A stretch of DNA of 64,000 nt from Cyanobium sp. M30B3 (lineage in GTDB: Bacteria; Cyanobacteriota; Cyanobacteriia; PCC-6307; Cyanobiaceae): assembly GCA_018399015.1 (NCBI GenBank), contig CP073761.1:1426001-1490000 (forward strand), written 5' to 3'. The notes beneath the pieces are model-generated. The model saw only the letters and a list, made by a program, of their open reading frames with translations. It ran no database searches and was not told the origin of the DNA. Made by a program: the position numbers and the translations under genes. Positions 52,682 through 62,917 of this stretch are shown piece by piece (positions within the stretch are counted from its first letter, which is position 1; each line of letters opens with the position of its first letter).

Positions 52682-53008
52682 TCAGCCGGCAGCGGCCCAC
52701 GACTCCAGCAGTCCATCCTGAATCAGGCCCTCCACCGCCTCCAGGGGAGGCTGGCTGGCACTGACGTCGATCACCAGATCCCTGGCCGGGATGGTCTCGA
52801 TCAGCTCAGGCCCCCCGAGCCCGTGGGTCCAGATCTCCAGGTCGGCATCCGCCGGGCAGGTGAAGCTGAGCAGCTCAAATGGAAACACCACCCTCTCCAG
52901 GAAGAACGAGTCACCAGCGAAACAACGGGCGATCACCATCCGATCACTGCTGTTCCGATATCCGCATGCCAGCTGGTCCAAAGGGGGAGAAGGCGTAAGT
53001 TTGACCAC
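52682..53008 (-). CDS. DUF1830 family protein
   Basis: A 108-residue DUF1830 protein, a cyanobacterial family of unknown function. The signature is ACGYRNSSDRMVIARC, then FFLERVVFPFELLSFTCPADADLEIWTHGLGGPEL. Start GTG 53008 includes the conserved Cys-x-Tyr-x-Asn; a later ATG (residue 24) would cut it off. It is predicted to be a small soluble beta-rich protein. It lies 77 bp upstream of ftsH on the same strand. Confidence 0.85.
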   Translation of the reverse strand: MVKLTPSPPLDQLACGYRNSSDRMVIARCFAGDSFFLERVVFPFELLSFTCPADADLEIWTHGLGGPELIETIPARDLVIDVSASQPPLEAVEGLIQDGLLESWAAAG

Positions 53009-53118
53009 TTAGGCATCGAGGCCCCATGGCCTTTGGTGCTGTTTGCGACCTTTTGGCCAACTGGCCCTGAGCCTTAAGCCTTTCTTCCGTTTCACGCCTG
53101 CCGCCCTCGGTTTCGGGA

Positions 53119-54348
53119 TCAGAGGCTGCGCAGCGCCACGATCGGATCCAGCTGGGCTGCCCGACGGGCCGGCACCACCCCGAAAAACAGGCCGATCGAG
53201 CCGGAGAGGAGCACCGTGAGCAGGACGGTACCGCTGCCGATCGCCGCCGGCAGGGGCGTCACCACCCCCACCAGGCTGACGGCGCCGATGCCCACGGCGG
53301 TGCCGATGGCGCCTCCCAGGCTGGCCAGCACCAGCGACTCCACCAGGAACTGCAGCAGGACGTCGCCGCTGCGGGCGCCGAGGGCCTTGCGCAGCCCGAT
53401 CTCGGCGGTGCGCTCGCTCACCGATACCAGCATGATGTTCATGATGCCGATGCCGCCCACCAGCAGCGATACGCCGCCGATTGCGGCCAGCATCAGGGTG
53501 AGGCCGCCGGTGATCGTGCTGACGATCGTGAGGGCGTCCTTCTGGGACCGCACGGCGAAGTCGTCCTCCCGCAGGATCCGGTGGCGCTGACGCAGCAGGT
53601 TGGTGATCTGGAAGGCGGCGGCGTTGATGCTGTCGGCATCGCGGGCCTCCACGCTGATGAAATTGAGGCTGATGCCGTAGGTGGGATCCCGGCCCGAGAG
53701 CTGGTTTACCATCGTGCTCAGGGGGATGTAGGCGTTCTCGTCCTGGTTCTGGCCGAACACCGCCCCCTTGGGCGCCAGCACGCCGATCACCTCGAAGGCC
53801 TGGTTGCGGATGCGCAGGGTGCGTCCCAGGGCTTCCTGGGCCGGGAACATCTTGGCGGCCAGGTCCGGACCGATCACCACCAGGCTGCGGGCCCCCTCCA
53901 GATCACTGGCGCTGAAGAAGCGGCCCTGCTCCATCTCGAACTGCCGCACCGGCAGGAACTCCGGCGTCACCCCCAGCACGGAGGCACTGGTGGTGAGGCC
54001 ACCCACCTGGAGCACCTCGCTGAGGGTGATCTGGGGGGCCACCCGGCTCACGCTGGGCACCTGTTCGGCGATCGCCCTGGCGTCCTCCAGCACCAGGGTC
54101 TTGGGGAAGTCGATCCCCTGGCGGCGCGTGTCGTTGTTGCCGGGCACCACGAACAGCACGTTGGCGCCCAGATTGCTGAGCTGGCCCTCGGCCAGGTTCT
54201 GGGCGCCGCGACCCACCCCCACCAGGGTGATCACGGAGGCATTGCCGATCACGATGCCCAGCATGGTGAGCAGGCTGCGCAGCCGGTTGGCGCGCAGGGT
54301 GGAGAGGGCCATCCCCACCGTTTCGCCGACTGGGAGCTTGGGGGCCAT
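53119..54348 (-). CDS. MacB-like ABC transporter permease
   Basis: A 409-residue four-helix permease of the MacB/FtsX type: N-terminal ALSTLRANRLRSLLTMLGIVIGNASVI (first helix), a ~230-residue extracytoplasmic MacB core domain (SVSRVAPQITLSEV...), then the FtsX domain with GGIGIMNIMLVSVSERTAEIGLRKALGA and the last two helices, ending PARRAAQLDPIVALRSL. Such proteins power export or mechanotransmission with a separate ATPase, which is not encoded nearby. ATG 54348; 20 bp downstream of pyruvate kinase on the same strand. Confidence 0.9.
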   Translation of the reverse strand: MAPKLPVGETVGMALSTLRANRLRSLLTMLGIVIGNASVITLVGVGRGAQNLAEGQLSNLGANVLFVVPGNNDTRRQGIDFPKTLVLEDARAIAEQVPSVSRVAPQITLSEVLQVGGLTTSASVLGVTPEFLPVRQFEMEQGRFFSASDLEGARSLVVIGPDLAAKMFPAQEALGRTLRIRNQAFEVIGVLAPKGAVFGQNQDENAYIPLSTMVNQLSGRDPTYGISLNFISVEARDADSINAAAFQITNLLRQRHRILREDDFAVRSQKDALTIVSTITGGLTLMLAAIGGVSLLVGGIGIMNIMLVSVSERTAEIGLRKALGARSGDVLLQFLVESLVLASLGGAIGTAVGIGAVSLVGVVTPLPAAIGSGTVLLTVLLSGSIGLFFGVVPARRAAQLDPIVALRSL

Positions 54349-54368
54349 GGCTGGGGGCGGTTGAATCC

Positions 54369-56153
54369 CTAGACGATGGCGCCCTTGCCGTCGGAATTGT
54401 GGCTGCGGGCGCTGAGATGCACCTCGCCGCGCACCAGATCGAGGGTCACGATCTCGCCCTGCTGCAGGCTGGCGATGGCATCGCTGACACCCACGATCGC
54501 GGGGATGCCGGTGCGCTGGGCGATCTGGGCAGCGCTGCTGTCTTCACCGCCCGCTTCGGCAATCACCGCCTTGGCCTTGCGGAAGGCCTCCACGTAGGCG
54601 GGGCTGGCCTCACGCAGCACCAGGATCTCGCCGGTTTGAATCGCTGCGGCTGCTTCCGGGCTGTCCACCAGCCGCACCCTGCCGCTCACCGAGCCGCTGC
54701 CGATGCCCAGGCCCTTGTTGAGCACGGCCGCCACGATCCCCACCTTGATGAAGTCGGTGGAGCCACTCACCCCCGAGAGGGTGCCGGCGGTCTGCACCAC
54801 CAGGTCACCGTCCTGGAGGAAGCCGAGCTCGCGGGCCATGCCGGTGGCCAGACTGAAGGTGCTGGTGGTGGACGTCTGCTCCTGGACCAACAGGGGATTC
54901 ACCCCCCAGCAGAGCTGCAGCTGGCGCGCCACCTTGGTTTCGCTGGTGATCGCCAGAATCGGCGTGCTGGGGCGGAACTTGCTCACGTTGCGGGCGGTGC
55001 CGCCGCTCTTGGTGAGGGGCAGGATCGCCGCCGCGTTGAGGTTGCGGGCGATGGTGCTCACCGCCTGGCAGATGGCGTTGGGGATGGTGGTGGCCATGCG
55101 GCTGTCGATCACCCGCTGGGGGTAGTCGCGCTCGATCCGCCGCGCGATCGTGGCCATGGTGGCCACCGCCTCCACCGGGAAGTCGCCCACGGCGCTCTCA
55201 TTGGAGAGCATCACGGCATCGGTGCCGTCGAGGATGGCGTTGGCCACGTCGCTCACCTCGGCGCGGGTGGGGCGGGGGCAGCTCACCATCGAGTCGAGCA
55301 TCTGGGTGGCGGTGATCACCGGGATGCCGAGGCTGTTGGCCTTGCGGATCAATTCCTTCTGCAGCAGCGGCACCTCTTCCGCCGGCATCTCCACCCCCAG
55401 GTCTCCCCGGGCCACCATCACCCCGTCGCAGAGCAGCAGGATGTCATCGATCTGGTCGATGGCCTCGAACTTCTCGATCTTGGCCACCACCGGCGTGCTG
55501 GCGCCGTGGCTGGCGATCAGCTCCTTGATCTCCAGCAGATCGGAGGGGTTGCGCACAAAGCTGAGGGCCACCCAGTCCACGTCCTGCTGCAGGCCGAAGG
55601 CCAGATCGATCTTGTCCTTCTCTGTGAGGGCGCGGATCGAGAGCTGCACATCGGGGAAGTTCACCCCTTTGTTGTTGGACAGCACCCCACCCACCGTGAC
55701 GCGGCATTGCAGGGTCTGGCTGGCCTGGTCCACCTCCACCACCACCATCTCCACCCGGCCGTCATCGAGCAGGATGCGGCTGCCGCTCACCACTTCATCG
55801 GCCAGGTTGTCGTAGGTGACGGTGGCGATGCTGCGGTTGCAGGCCACATCCCTGGATGTGAGCGTGAAGGGATCCCCCTTGGCCAGGGTGATCGGCCCAT
55901 CCATAAATCGGCCGAGGCGGATCTTGGGGCCCTGCAGGTCCTGGAGGATGCCGATGTGCACGCCGAGCTCGGCGGAGACCCGGCGGATGGTGGCGATGCG
56001 GGCGGCGTGCTCGCTGTGGTCGCCGTGGGAGAAGTTCAGGCGGAAGGTGGTAGCGCCGGCGGCGATCAATTCCCGCAGGCGTTCGGGTGATTCGGTGGCT
56101 GGCCCGATCGTGGCCACGATCTTGGTGCGACGCATGAGATCGGGCTTGGGCAT
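54369..56153 (-). CDS. pyk: Pyruvate kinase with C-terminal PEP-utiliser domain
   Basis: Converts PEP and ADP to pyruvate and ATP. The 594-residue protein has TKIVATIGPATESPERL, FRLNFSHGDHSEH, KIEKFEAIDQIDDIL (active-site Lys), GVMVARGDLGVEMP, and the ADP/K+ site. After the normal kinase C-domain, an extra ~95 residues (GSVSGRVRLV...GIPAIVGVSDAI...GEVHLSA) form a PEP-utiliser 'mobile' swivelling domain, as in Bacillus and cyanobacterial Pyk. ATG 56153 is preferred over GTG 56159. MacB-like permease follows after 20 bp. Confidence 0.95.
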   Translation of the reverse strand: MPKPDLMRRTKIVATIGPATESPERLRELIAAGATTFRLNFSHGDHSEHAARIATIRRVSAELGVHIGILQDLQGPKIRLGRFMDGPITLAKGDPFTLTSRDVACNRSIATVTYDNLADEVVSGSRILLDDGRVEMVVVEVDQASQTLQCRVTVGGVLSNNKGVNFPDVQLSIRALTEKDKIDLAFGLQQDVDWVALSFVRNPSDLLEIKELIASHGASTPVVAKIEKFEAIDQIDDILLLCDGVMVARGDLGVEMPAEEVPLLQKELIRKANSLGIPVITATQMLDSMVSCPRPTRAEVSDVANAILDGTDAVMLSNESAVGDFPVEAVATMATIARRIERDYPQRVIDSRMATTIPNAICQAVSTIARNLNAAAILPLTKSGGTARNVSKFRPSTPILAITSETKVARQLQLCWGVNPLLVQEQTSTTSTFSLATGMARELGFLQDGDLVVQTAGTLSGVSGSTDFIKVGIVAAVLNKGLGIGSGSVSGRVRLVDSPEAAAAIQTGEILVLREASPAYVEAFRKAKAVIAEAGGEDSSAAQIAQRTGIPAIVGVSDAIASLQQGEIVTLDLVRGEVHLSARSHNSDGKGAIV

Positions 56154-56209
56154 CAGCACCCCTTCGATAGGTCGAAACTACCATCGGCCCTGTCCCAGGG
56201 TAATCCCAC

Positions 56210-56539
56210 TTGGATTTCAGCACCTACCAACAGCGCAGCCGTGAGACAGCCCGCTATCCGGATGTGGGGGCCAATCCCATCTATCCCACCCTGGGTCTGT
56301 GCGGTGAAGCCGGCGAGGTGGCCGACAAGGTGAAGAAGGTGATCCGCGATCAGCGGGGGGCCTTCTCCGCCGAGACCGTGGCAGCCCTGGAGCTGGAGCT
56401 GGGCGATGTGCTCTGGTATGTGGCCCAGCTGGCCAGCGAGCTGGGGCTGGATCTCGAGGGGGTGGCCCAGGCCAACCTGTCCAAACTGGCCAGTCGTGCC
56501 GCCCGTAATGTGATCTCTGGCAGCGGTGACGATCGGTGA
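56210..56539 (+). CDS. MazG-like nucleotide pyrophosphohydrolase
   Basis: A 109-residue all-alpha NTP-PPase of the MazG superfamily, small type. The magnesium-binding motif is GLCGEAGEVADKVKKVIRD (E-x2-E) and LELELGDVLWYVAQLASEL (E-x3-D). It probably hydrolyses a non-canonical or excess NTP/dNTP to the monophosphate. The start is TTG 56210 (MDFSTYQQRS), with no other plausible start. It overlaps the next gene in GTGA. Divergent from pyk with 56 bp between starts. Confidence 0.86.
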   Translation: MDFSTYQQRSRETARYPDVGANPIYPTLGLCGEAGEVADKVKKVIRDQRGAFSAETVAALELELGDVLWYVAQLASELGLDLEGVAQANLSKLASRAARNVISGSGDDR

Positions 56540-57078
56540 GCGCCAGGGCCCGGGTTTGTCATGGTGCCGCGAGGGGGCTGCACTCAACGGCCCCGAAGGC
56601 CCGCCCGTGGTGGGGCCGCTGGCTGGCGGGGCTGCTCCTGGCCGCCTGGCTGCTGCTCGGCGGTCCCGCTGCCGTGGATGCCGCCGAGCTGCGGGTCAGC
56701 GAGGTGACCCTGGAGCCCTGTCCCCGCTCAGATGTGGGGGCCCAGCCCGACGACGGTCGCTCCAGCAGTGCCCGTTGCTATGCCCTACGGGGGATGGTGG
56801 AGAACCCAGGCCGCCAGATGGTGGTGGACACCGACGTGTACGCCCGCATCCTCGATGCCAGTGGTGAGCCTGTTCTGCAGAACCGCACCCGGGTCGGCAG
56901 CATCGGCGACGTGCCACCGGGGCGATCCGCCTTTGCCCTGCGCCTGGCCGTGCCCAGTGGCACTCCGGGACCCCTGGGCGTCACCAGCGTGAAGGCCCGT
57001 GGCTTCAGTTCGCCCGTGCGCACCAGAGCCGCCGAAGACGATGAGCTTCTTCCCCTGGAGCAGGCCCTTCAGCCCTGA
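56536..57078 (+). CDS. Exported/lumenal hypothetical protein
   Basis: A 180-residue protein starting at GTG 56536, overlapping the MazG-like stop. Basic N-terminus, then a signal sequence WWGRWLAGLLLAAWLLLGGPAAVDAAELR with a likely cleavage after VDAA (about residue 50). The mature domain (RVSEVTLEPCP..., CYALRGMVENPGRQMVVDTDVYARILDASGEPVLQNRTRVG, PPGRSAFALRLAVP) looks like a small FN3-type beta sandwich. It carries two cysteines that could form a disulfide. Cyanobacterial; function unknown. Confidence 0.7.
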   Translation: MSARARVCHGAARGLHSTAPKARPWWGRWLAGLLLAAWLLLGGPAAVDAAELRVSEVTLEPCPRSDVGAQPDDGRSSSARCYALRGMVENPGRQMVVDTDVYARILDASGEPVLQNRTRVGSIGDVPPGRSAFALRLAVPSGTPGPLGVTSVKARGFSSPVRTRAAEDDELLPLEQALQP

Positions 57079-57124
57079 TTCCTCCAGACCTGCGGCCAGG
57101 GGATGGGATCCGGCGATGGTCGCC

Positions 57125-57412
57125 TCAGTAGAGGCTCGCCATCACGCTGATGCTGGCCGTACCCAGCAGTTGCTGGCCGAGATTCAGGGCCAGAAACGCC
57201 AGGATCGCCGAGAGGTCGAGGCCGCCGATGGGTGGGATCAGCCCACGAAAGGCATTGAGGTAGGGGTCGGTGATGGAGCTCACGGTGCTCAGCACCGGGT
57301 TGCTCCAGTCCATGTTCGGGAACCAGCTGAGCAGGACGCGCACCAGCAGGATCAGGGAGTAGATCTCGAGAGTGCGGCTGAGCACGCTCAGCAGGGTGGC
57401 AATCACTTCCAT
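57125..57412 (-). CDS. YggT family membrane protein
   Basis: A 95-residue YggT (Ycf19) protein with two repeats of a hydrophobic helix plus amphipathic segment: LEIYSLILLVRVLLSWFPNMDWSNPVLSTVSSITDPYLNAFRGLIPP, then LDLSAILAFLALNLGQQLL. Cyanobacterial and plastid relatives affect thylakoid/nucleoid organisation and cytochrome b6 assembly. ATG 57412 begins the conserved part; the frame is open upstream through repeat DNA but not conserved. It is 103 bp downstream of scpB on the same strand. Confidence 0.9.
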   Translation of the reverse strand: MEVIATLLSVLSRTLEIYSLILLVRVLLSWFPNMDWSNPVLSTVSSITDPYLNAFRGLIPPIGGLDLSAILAFLALNLGQQLLGTASISVMASLY

Positions 57413-57451
57413 GGGGCAGGGTGTTCGGGGTGCAGGGTGTTCGGGGGGACG

Positions 57452-57493
57452 TTTCGGAGCTGGGCTTTCGGAGCTGGGGTTTCGGAGCTGGGG
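57452..57493. repeat. Tandem repeat, 3 x 14 bp
   Basis: TTTCGGAGCTGGGC, then TTTCGGAGCTGGGG twice, in the gap between scpB and yggT. A further imperfect duplication of GGGTGTTCGGGG lies just to the left. Confidence 0.92.
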
Positions 57494-57515
57494 TTGAAAC
57501 GGCGCTGCGGCAACT

Positions 57516-58148
57516 CTATGCAGCCCGCCTGGAGTCGGTCTGGCCTGGGCTGGTGTGGGCTGGTGTGGGCTGCTGGTCGGGCCGAACGGCAAAGGTGCGG
57601 TGGAATTTCTCGCTCAGGCTCAGCCAGTAGGACCTCCCTTCGCTCTGCCGGCGCCGCTCGATGAAGTTCTGGGCCAGCAGTTCCTTGATGTGGTCGTAGG
57701 CGCCGGAGCCACGCAGTTCCACCAGTTCTGATTGCAGGATGCGCTTCTTCAGGGCGATGGTGGCCAGGGTGCGCAGGGATGCCGTGGAAAGATCCACGGG
57801 CAGAAGGTTCTGCACCAGATCGGTGAGGCTCTCGCGCAGTTGCAGGCTGAAGGTGTTGCCCTCTTGGCGGATCTCGAGGGCCGTGTCGCGATGGGCGTAG
57901 TCGGCCATGAGCATGATCAGGGCCAGCTCCGCCTCGTCCCGCTCCACGGCAGCGATGCTGGCCAGATCAGCCAGGCTGAGGGGCTTGCCCTTCAGGTAGA
58001 GAATCGCCTCCAGCCTTGCTGCCAGGGAGATGCCCGCCTGGCTGGAGCCCTCTGCCGGGGGGGCCTGCCTGTTGTCCGGTTGGCGGGGTTCCGGTTGGCC
58101 GGGGTCCTGTTGGCCGGGATCGGGATGCGTGGTCCAGTCGTGCGGCAA
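57516..58148 (-). CDS. scpB: Segregation and condensation protein B
   Basis: ScpB pairs with ScpA and the Smc ATPase in chromosome condensation. The 210-residue protein has two winged-helix domains: LAARLEAILYLKGKPLSLADLASIAAV, then RLRESL..LPVDLSTASLRTLATIALKKRILQSELVELRGSGAYDHIKELLAQNFIERRR. The first ~35 residues are a Gln/Pro/Asp-rich extension built from a 15-bp DNA repeat (DPGQQDPGQPEPRQPDNRQ) and are not conserved. ATG 58148. Gene 29 bp downstream of ilvA on the same strand. Confidence 0.9.
   Translation of the reverse strand: MPHDWTTHPDPGQQDPGQPEPRQPDNRQAPPAEGSSQAGISLAARLEAILYLKGKPLSLADLASIAAVERDEAELALIMLMADYAHRDTALEIRQEGNTFSLQLRESLTDLVQNLLPVDLSTASLRTLATIALKKRILQSELVELRGSGAYDHIKELLAQNFIERRRQSEGRSYWLSLSEKFHRTFAVRPDQQPTPAHTSPGQTDSRRAA
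58075..58119. repeat. In-frame tandem repeat, 3 x 15 bp, at the scpB 5' end
   Basis: Units TCCGGTTGGCGGGGT, TCCGGTTGGCCGGGG and TCCTGTTGGCCGGGA (+ strand) encode, on the minus strand, the pentapeptide-type QQDPG-QPEPR-QPDNR stretch of ScpB. Confidence 0.88.
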
Positions 58149-58177
58149 GCGTGTCTCCCGCGACCGAAGACCGCAAA

Positions 58178-59761
<1,584 letters not shown>

Positions 59762-59833
59762 GCGTCCAGTGTCGCAATCGGCACCAGGCCGCCGCCGGCA
59801 CCTCCTAGATTGCAGGCCACTTCAGGGGCCGTG

Positions 59834-61756
59834 ATGCATCTCAGCGAGCTGACGCACCCGAATCAGTTGCACGGGCTCAGCATCGCCGAGCTGGAGGCGG
59901 TCGGCCGTCAGATCCGGGAACGGCACCTGGAGGTGGTGAGCACCAGCGGCGGTCACCTCGGCCCCGGCCTGGGGGTGGTGGAGCTCACCCTGGCGCTCTA
60001 CCAGACCCTCGATCTCGACCGCGACAAGGTGGTGTGGGATGTGGGCCACCAGGCCTACCCCCACAAGCTGATCACCGGCCGCTACAACCAATTCGACACC
60101 CTGCGCCAGCAGGGCGGCGTGGCCGGCTATCTCAAGCGCTCTGAGAGTCGCTTCGACCACTTCGGCGCCGGCCATGCCAGCACCTCGATCTCGGCGGCCC
60201 TGGGCATGGCCCTGGCCCGCGACCGCCGCGGCGAGGACTTCAAGTGTGTGGCCGTGATCGGCGACGGTTCCCTCACCGGTGGCATGGCCCTCGAGGCGAT
60301 CAACCACGCCGGCCACCTGCCCCACACCCGCCTGTTGGTGGTGCTCAACGACAACGACATGTCGATCAGCCCGCCGGTGGGGGCCCTGAGCACCCACCTC
60401 AACCGCATGCGCCACAGCCGGCCGCTGCAGTTCCTGCAGGACAACGCCGAGGAGGCCATCAAGCACCTGCCGTTCATGCACGGCGAGCTCCCACCGGAGC
60501 TCAAGAACCTCAAGGAGAGCATGAAGCGGCTGGCGGTGCCCAAGTTGGGTGCCGTGTTCGAGGAGCTCGGCTTCACCTACATGGGGCCGGTGGACGGCCA
60601 CGACATCGCCGGCATGATCCGGGTGTTCCACCAGGCCCACGAGCACGACGGCCCGGTGCTGGTGCACGTGGCCACCACCAAGGGCAAGGGCTACCCCTAC
60701 GCCGAAGCCGACCAGGTGGGCTACCACGCCCAGAGCGCCTTCGATCTGGCCACCGGCAAGGCCTACCCCTCCAGCAAGCCCAAGCCCCCGAGCTACAGCA
60801 AGGTGTTCGGCCAGACCCTGGTGAAGCTGTGTGAGCAGGACCCCACGGTGGTGGGCATCACCGCCGCCATGGCCACCGGCACCGGCCTCGATCTGCTGGA
60901 GAAGGCCCTGCCCGATCAGTACTTCGACGTGGGAATCGCCGAGCAGCACGCCGTGACCATGGCGGCCGGCATGGCCTGTGAGGGTCTCAGACCCGTGTGC
61001 GCCATCTACAGCACCTTTCTGCAGCGGGCCTACGACCAACTGATTCACGACGTGGGCATCCAGAACCTGCCCGTGACCTTCGTGCTGGACCGGGCCGGCA
61101 TCGTGGGGGCCGACGGGCCCACCCACCAGGGCCAGTACGACATCAGCTACCTGCGCTGCGTGCCCAACTTCACGGTGATGGCACCGAAGGACGAGGGCGA
61201 GCTGCAGCGCATGCTGGTCACCTCGATCCAGCACGACGGCCCCTGCGCCATCCGCATCCCCCGTGGTGAGGGCGAGGGCGTGCCGCTGATGGAGGAGGGC
61301 TGGCAGCCCCTGGAGATCGGCCGGGGTGAACTGCTCACCGATGGCGACGACCTGCTGATCGTGGCCTATGGCTCGATGGTGGTTCCGGCCCTGGCCACCG
61401 CCGGCCTGCTGCAGGAGCAGGGCGTGCGTGCCGCCGTGGTGAACGCCCGCTTCCTGCGGCCCCTCGATGAAACTCTGATCCTGCCCTTGGCGCGCCGGAT
61501 CGGTCGCGTGGTCACGATGGAGGAGGGCTGCCTGGCCGGCGGGTTTGGTGCCGCCGTGGTGGAAACCCTCAACGACCACGACGTGCTGGTGCCCACCCTG
61601 CGCATCGGCATTCCCGATGTGCTCGTCGACCACGCCAGTCCCGCCCAGAGCAAGCAGGCCCTTGGGCTGACGCCCGCCCAGATGGCCGAACGCGTCCTGG
61701 AACGCTTCCCAGCCCGCCGGACGCTGCAGACCAGCCCCCAGCCACTCGGAGTCTGA
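59834..61756 (+). CDS. dxs: 1-deoxy-D-xylulose-5-phosphate synthase
   Basis: Thiamine-diphosphate enzyme making DXP from pyruvate and glyceraldehyde-3-phosphate, the entry to the MEP isoprenoid pathway (carotenoids, phytol, quinones). The 640-residue protein has [31 protein letters not shown], the TPP motif [15 protein letters not shown]...NDNDMSISP, and the transketolase-like C-terminal part with [13 protein letters not shown] and [18 protein letters not shown] 59834 fits the family start. Upstream gene ilvA is divergent. Confidence 0.97.
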   Translation: MHLSELTHPNQLHGLSIAELEAVGRQIRERHLEVVSTSGGHLGPGLGVVELTLALYQTLDLDRDKVVWDVGHQAYPHKLITGRYNQFDTLRQQGGVAGYLKRSESRFDHFGAGHASTSISAALGMALARDRRGEDFKCVAVIGDGSLTGGMALEAINHAGHLPHTRLLVVLNDNDMSISPPVGALSTHLNRMRHSRPLQFLQDNAEEAIKHLPFMHGELPPELKNLKESMKRLAVPKLGAVFEELGFTYMGPVDGHDIAGMIRVFHQAHEHDGPVLVHVATTKGKGYPYAEADQVGYHAQSAFDLATGKAYPSSKPKPPSYSKVFGQTLVKLCEQDPTVVGITAAMATGTGLDLLEKALPDQYFDVGIAEQHAVTMAAGMACEGLRPVCAIYSTFLQRAYDQLIHDVGIQNLPVTFVLDRAGIVGADGPTHQGQYDISYLRCVPNFTVMAPKDEGELQRMLVTSIQHDGPCAIRIPRGEGEGVPLMEEGWQPLEIGRGELLTDGDDLLIVAYGSMVVPALATAGLLQEQGVRAAVVNARFLRPLDETLILPLARRIGRVVTMEEGCLAGGFGAAVVETLNDHDVLVPTLRIGIPDVLVDHASPAQSKQALGLTPAQMAERVLERFPARRTLQTSPQPLGV

Positions 61757-61805
61757 ACATCAGCCTTCTGGCTGACGTGCACTGGTCAGGAGTCTTCAGA
61801 CGTCA

Positions 61806-61841
61806 GCTGTTCCCCATTGCCGCGTGGACAGGGGGAACAGC
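61806..61841. terminator. Bidirectional hairpin between dxs and psaK
   Basis: Perfect 10-bp inverted repeat GCTGTTCCCC / GGGGAACAGC with a 16-nt loop in the convergent gap. No T-run on either side, so it may act as a transcript-end stabiliser for both genes rather than as a classical terminator. Confidence 0.5.
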
Positions 61842-61860
61842 CCGCTGATGAGCGCCCGCT

Positions 61861-62130
61861 TCAGACCACCCCGCGGGAGGCCAGGCCGAGGATGGCGCCC
61901 ATGCCGAGCAGGTGACCGAGGCTGAGGGTGCCGAGCATGGCGCCGTGGCTGAGGCCGCCGAACATGGCGGCGTTGGGCAGCTTCAGGCCCACGTTGGGCT
62001 GCTGGATCGTGGCCTTGCCGATGGCGATGGCGATCACATTGCAGATGATCATCACCAGCGCCACTTTGGGCGACCAGGTGATCGTGGCGGGTGCCATGGC
62101 CAGGGGCTGGATCAGAAGGGGCGCAAGCAT
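61861..62130 (-). CDS. psaK: Photosystem I reaction centre subunit PsaK
   Basis: An 89-residue two-helix subunit at the edge of photosystem I, where antenna proteins attach. The sequence contains TWSPKVALVMIICNVIAIAIGKATIQQPNVG (first helix and the conserved stromal loop), then the second helix MFGGLSHGAMLGTLSLGHLLGMGAILGL. Length and the K-ATIQ-PNVG loop are characteristic. ATG 62130. Single gene, convergent with dxs. Confidence 0.93.
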   Translation of the reverse strand: MLAPLLIQPLAMAPATITWSPKVALVMIICNVIAIAIGKATIQQPNVGLKLPNAAMFGGLSHGAMLGTLSLGHLLGMGAILGLASRGVV

Positions 62131-62206
62131 GGAGCACAGGGCGACGCCCCATCTTCCGGGCAGGCGGGCCTCACTCCCACTCCCCTTAAGACTTGTTCAT
62201 CCCCGT

Positions 62207-62536
62207 TCAGCGCCGGGCGGCCTGCGTGAAGCCCACCGCCACCAGCAGGTTGGCCAGGGTGAGGAAGGCCTCGGCGCCGCCGTGCAGGGGGTCGACATCC
62301 GCCAGCTGCCGGCCCGTGGTCTGCAGGGCCACGATCGAGGCGGCGATCGTCACCGCCACGAACACCAGGGTGAGCTGGAAACCCCGCAGGGCCAGGGGCG
62401 GGAACCCCTGCACCCGCCGGGCCAGCCACAGGAAGGCCAGATAGGGCAGCAGCGACAGCACGAACAGGGGCCCCGGGTCGATGGTCCCCAGCCATTGCAG
62501 CAGCTCCAGTACGCCGGGGCCGAGGGTCTCAGCCAT
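62207..62536 (-). CDS. DUF3593 family membrane protein
   Basis: A 109-residue three-helix membrane protein of the cyanobacteria/plastid DUF3593 family: DPGPLFVLSLLPYLAFLWL, a loop, FQLTLVFVAVTIAASIVAL, and the conserved DVDPLHGGAEAFLTLANLLVAVGF. Its start overlaps the end of the DUF2499 gene by 8 bp, and the two families are usually neighbours, suggesting they form one membrane complex. Function unknown. ATG 62536. Confidence 0.85.
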   Translation of the reverse strand: MAETLGPGVLELLQWLGTIDPGPLFVLSLLPYLAFLWLARRVQGFPPLALRGFQLTLVFVAVTIAASIVALQTTGRQLADVDPLHGGAEAFLTLANLLVAVGFTQAARR

Positions 62537-62858
62537 CGCCGGCGCTCTCGTCCGGGTGGGCGATGCCGGCCTGGCGCCGGACCAGCAGCAGACAGGCCAG
62601 GGCCAGCGCCAGGTTGCCGATGGCGGTGAGTCCCGCCTGCAGCACCACCAGGCCGTAGAGGCCCGGGGGATTGTCGTAGAGGTGCCAGGTGCAGGCGCAC
62701 ATGGCGCTCACCAGGGCGGGCAGCATGGCCAGGGCCAGCCAGTTCCAGGCCGGTTCAGCTCGCCGGCGGCCCAGCTGCTGCACCGCCAGCATCGCCACCA
62801 TCCACTCCAGCACCGAGGTGATGTGGATCCACCAGGTGGGCAGGGAGAGGGCATGCAT
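62529..62858 (-). CDS. DUF2499 family membrane protein
   Basis: A 109-residue DUF2499 protein with about three helices: LSLPTWWIHITSVLEWMVAMLAVQQLG (hallmark W-WIHI/V-S-EW), then WNWLALAMLPALVSAMCACTWHLYDN and a last helix LALALACLLLV. Found in cyanobacteria and chloroplasts, next to DUF3593, with which it is translationally coupled here (8-bp overlap). Function unknown; the distribution suggests a thylakoid role. ATG 62858. Confidence 0.86.
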   Translation of the reverse strand: MHALSLPTWWIHITSVLEWMVAMLAVQQLGRRRAEPAWNWLALAMLPALVSAMCACTWHLYDNPPGLYGLVVLQAGLTAIGNLALALACLLLVRRQAGIAHPDESAGDG

Positions 62859-62917
62859 GGCCGCACTCTATGGAGCGGAAAGGACCCGTGCCGCGCCTGG
62901 GTCGATAGGGTGCGGCC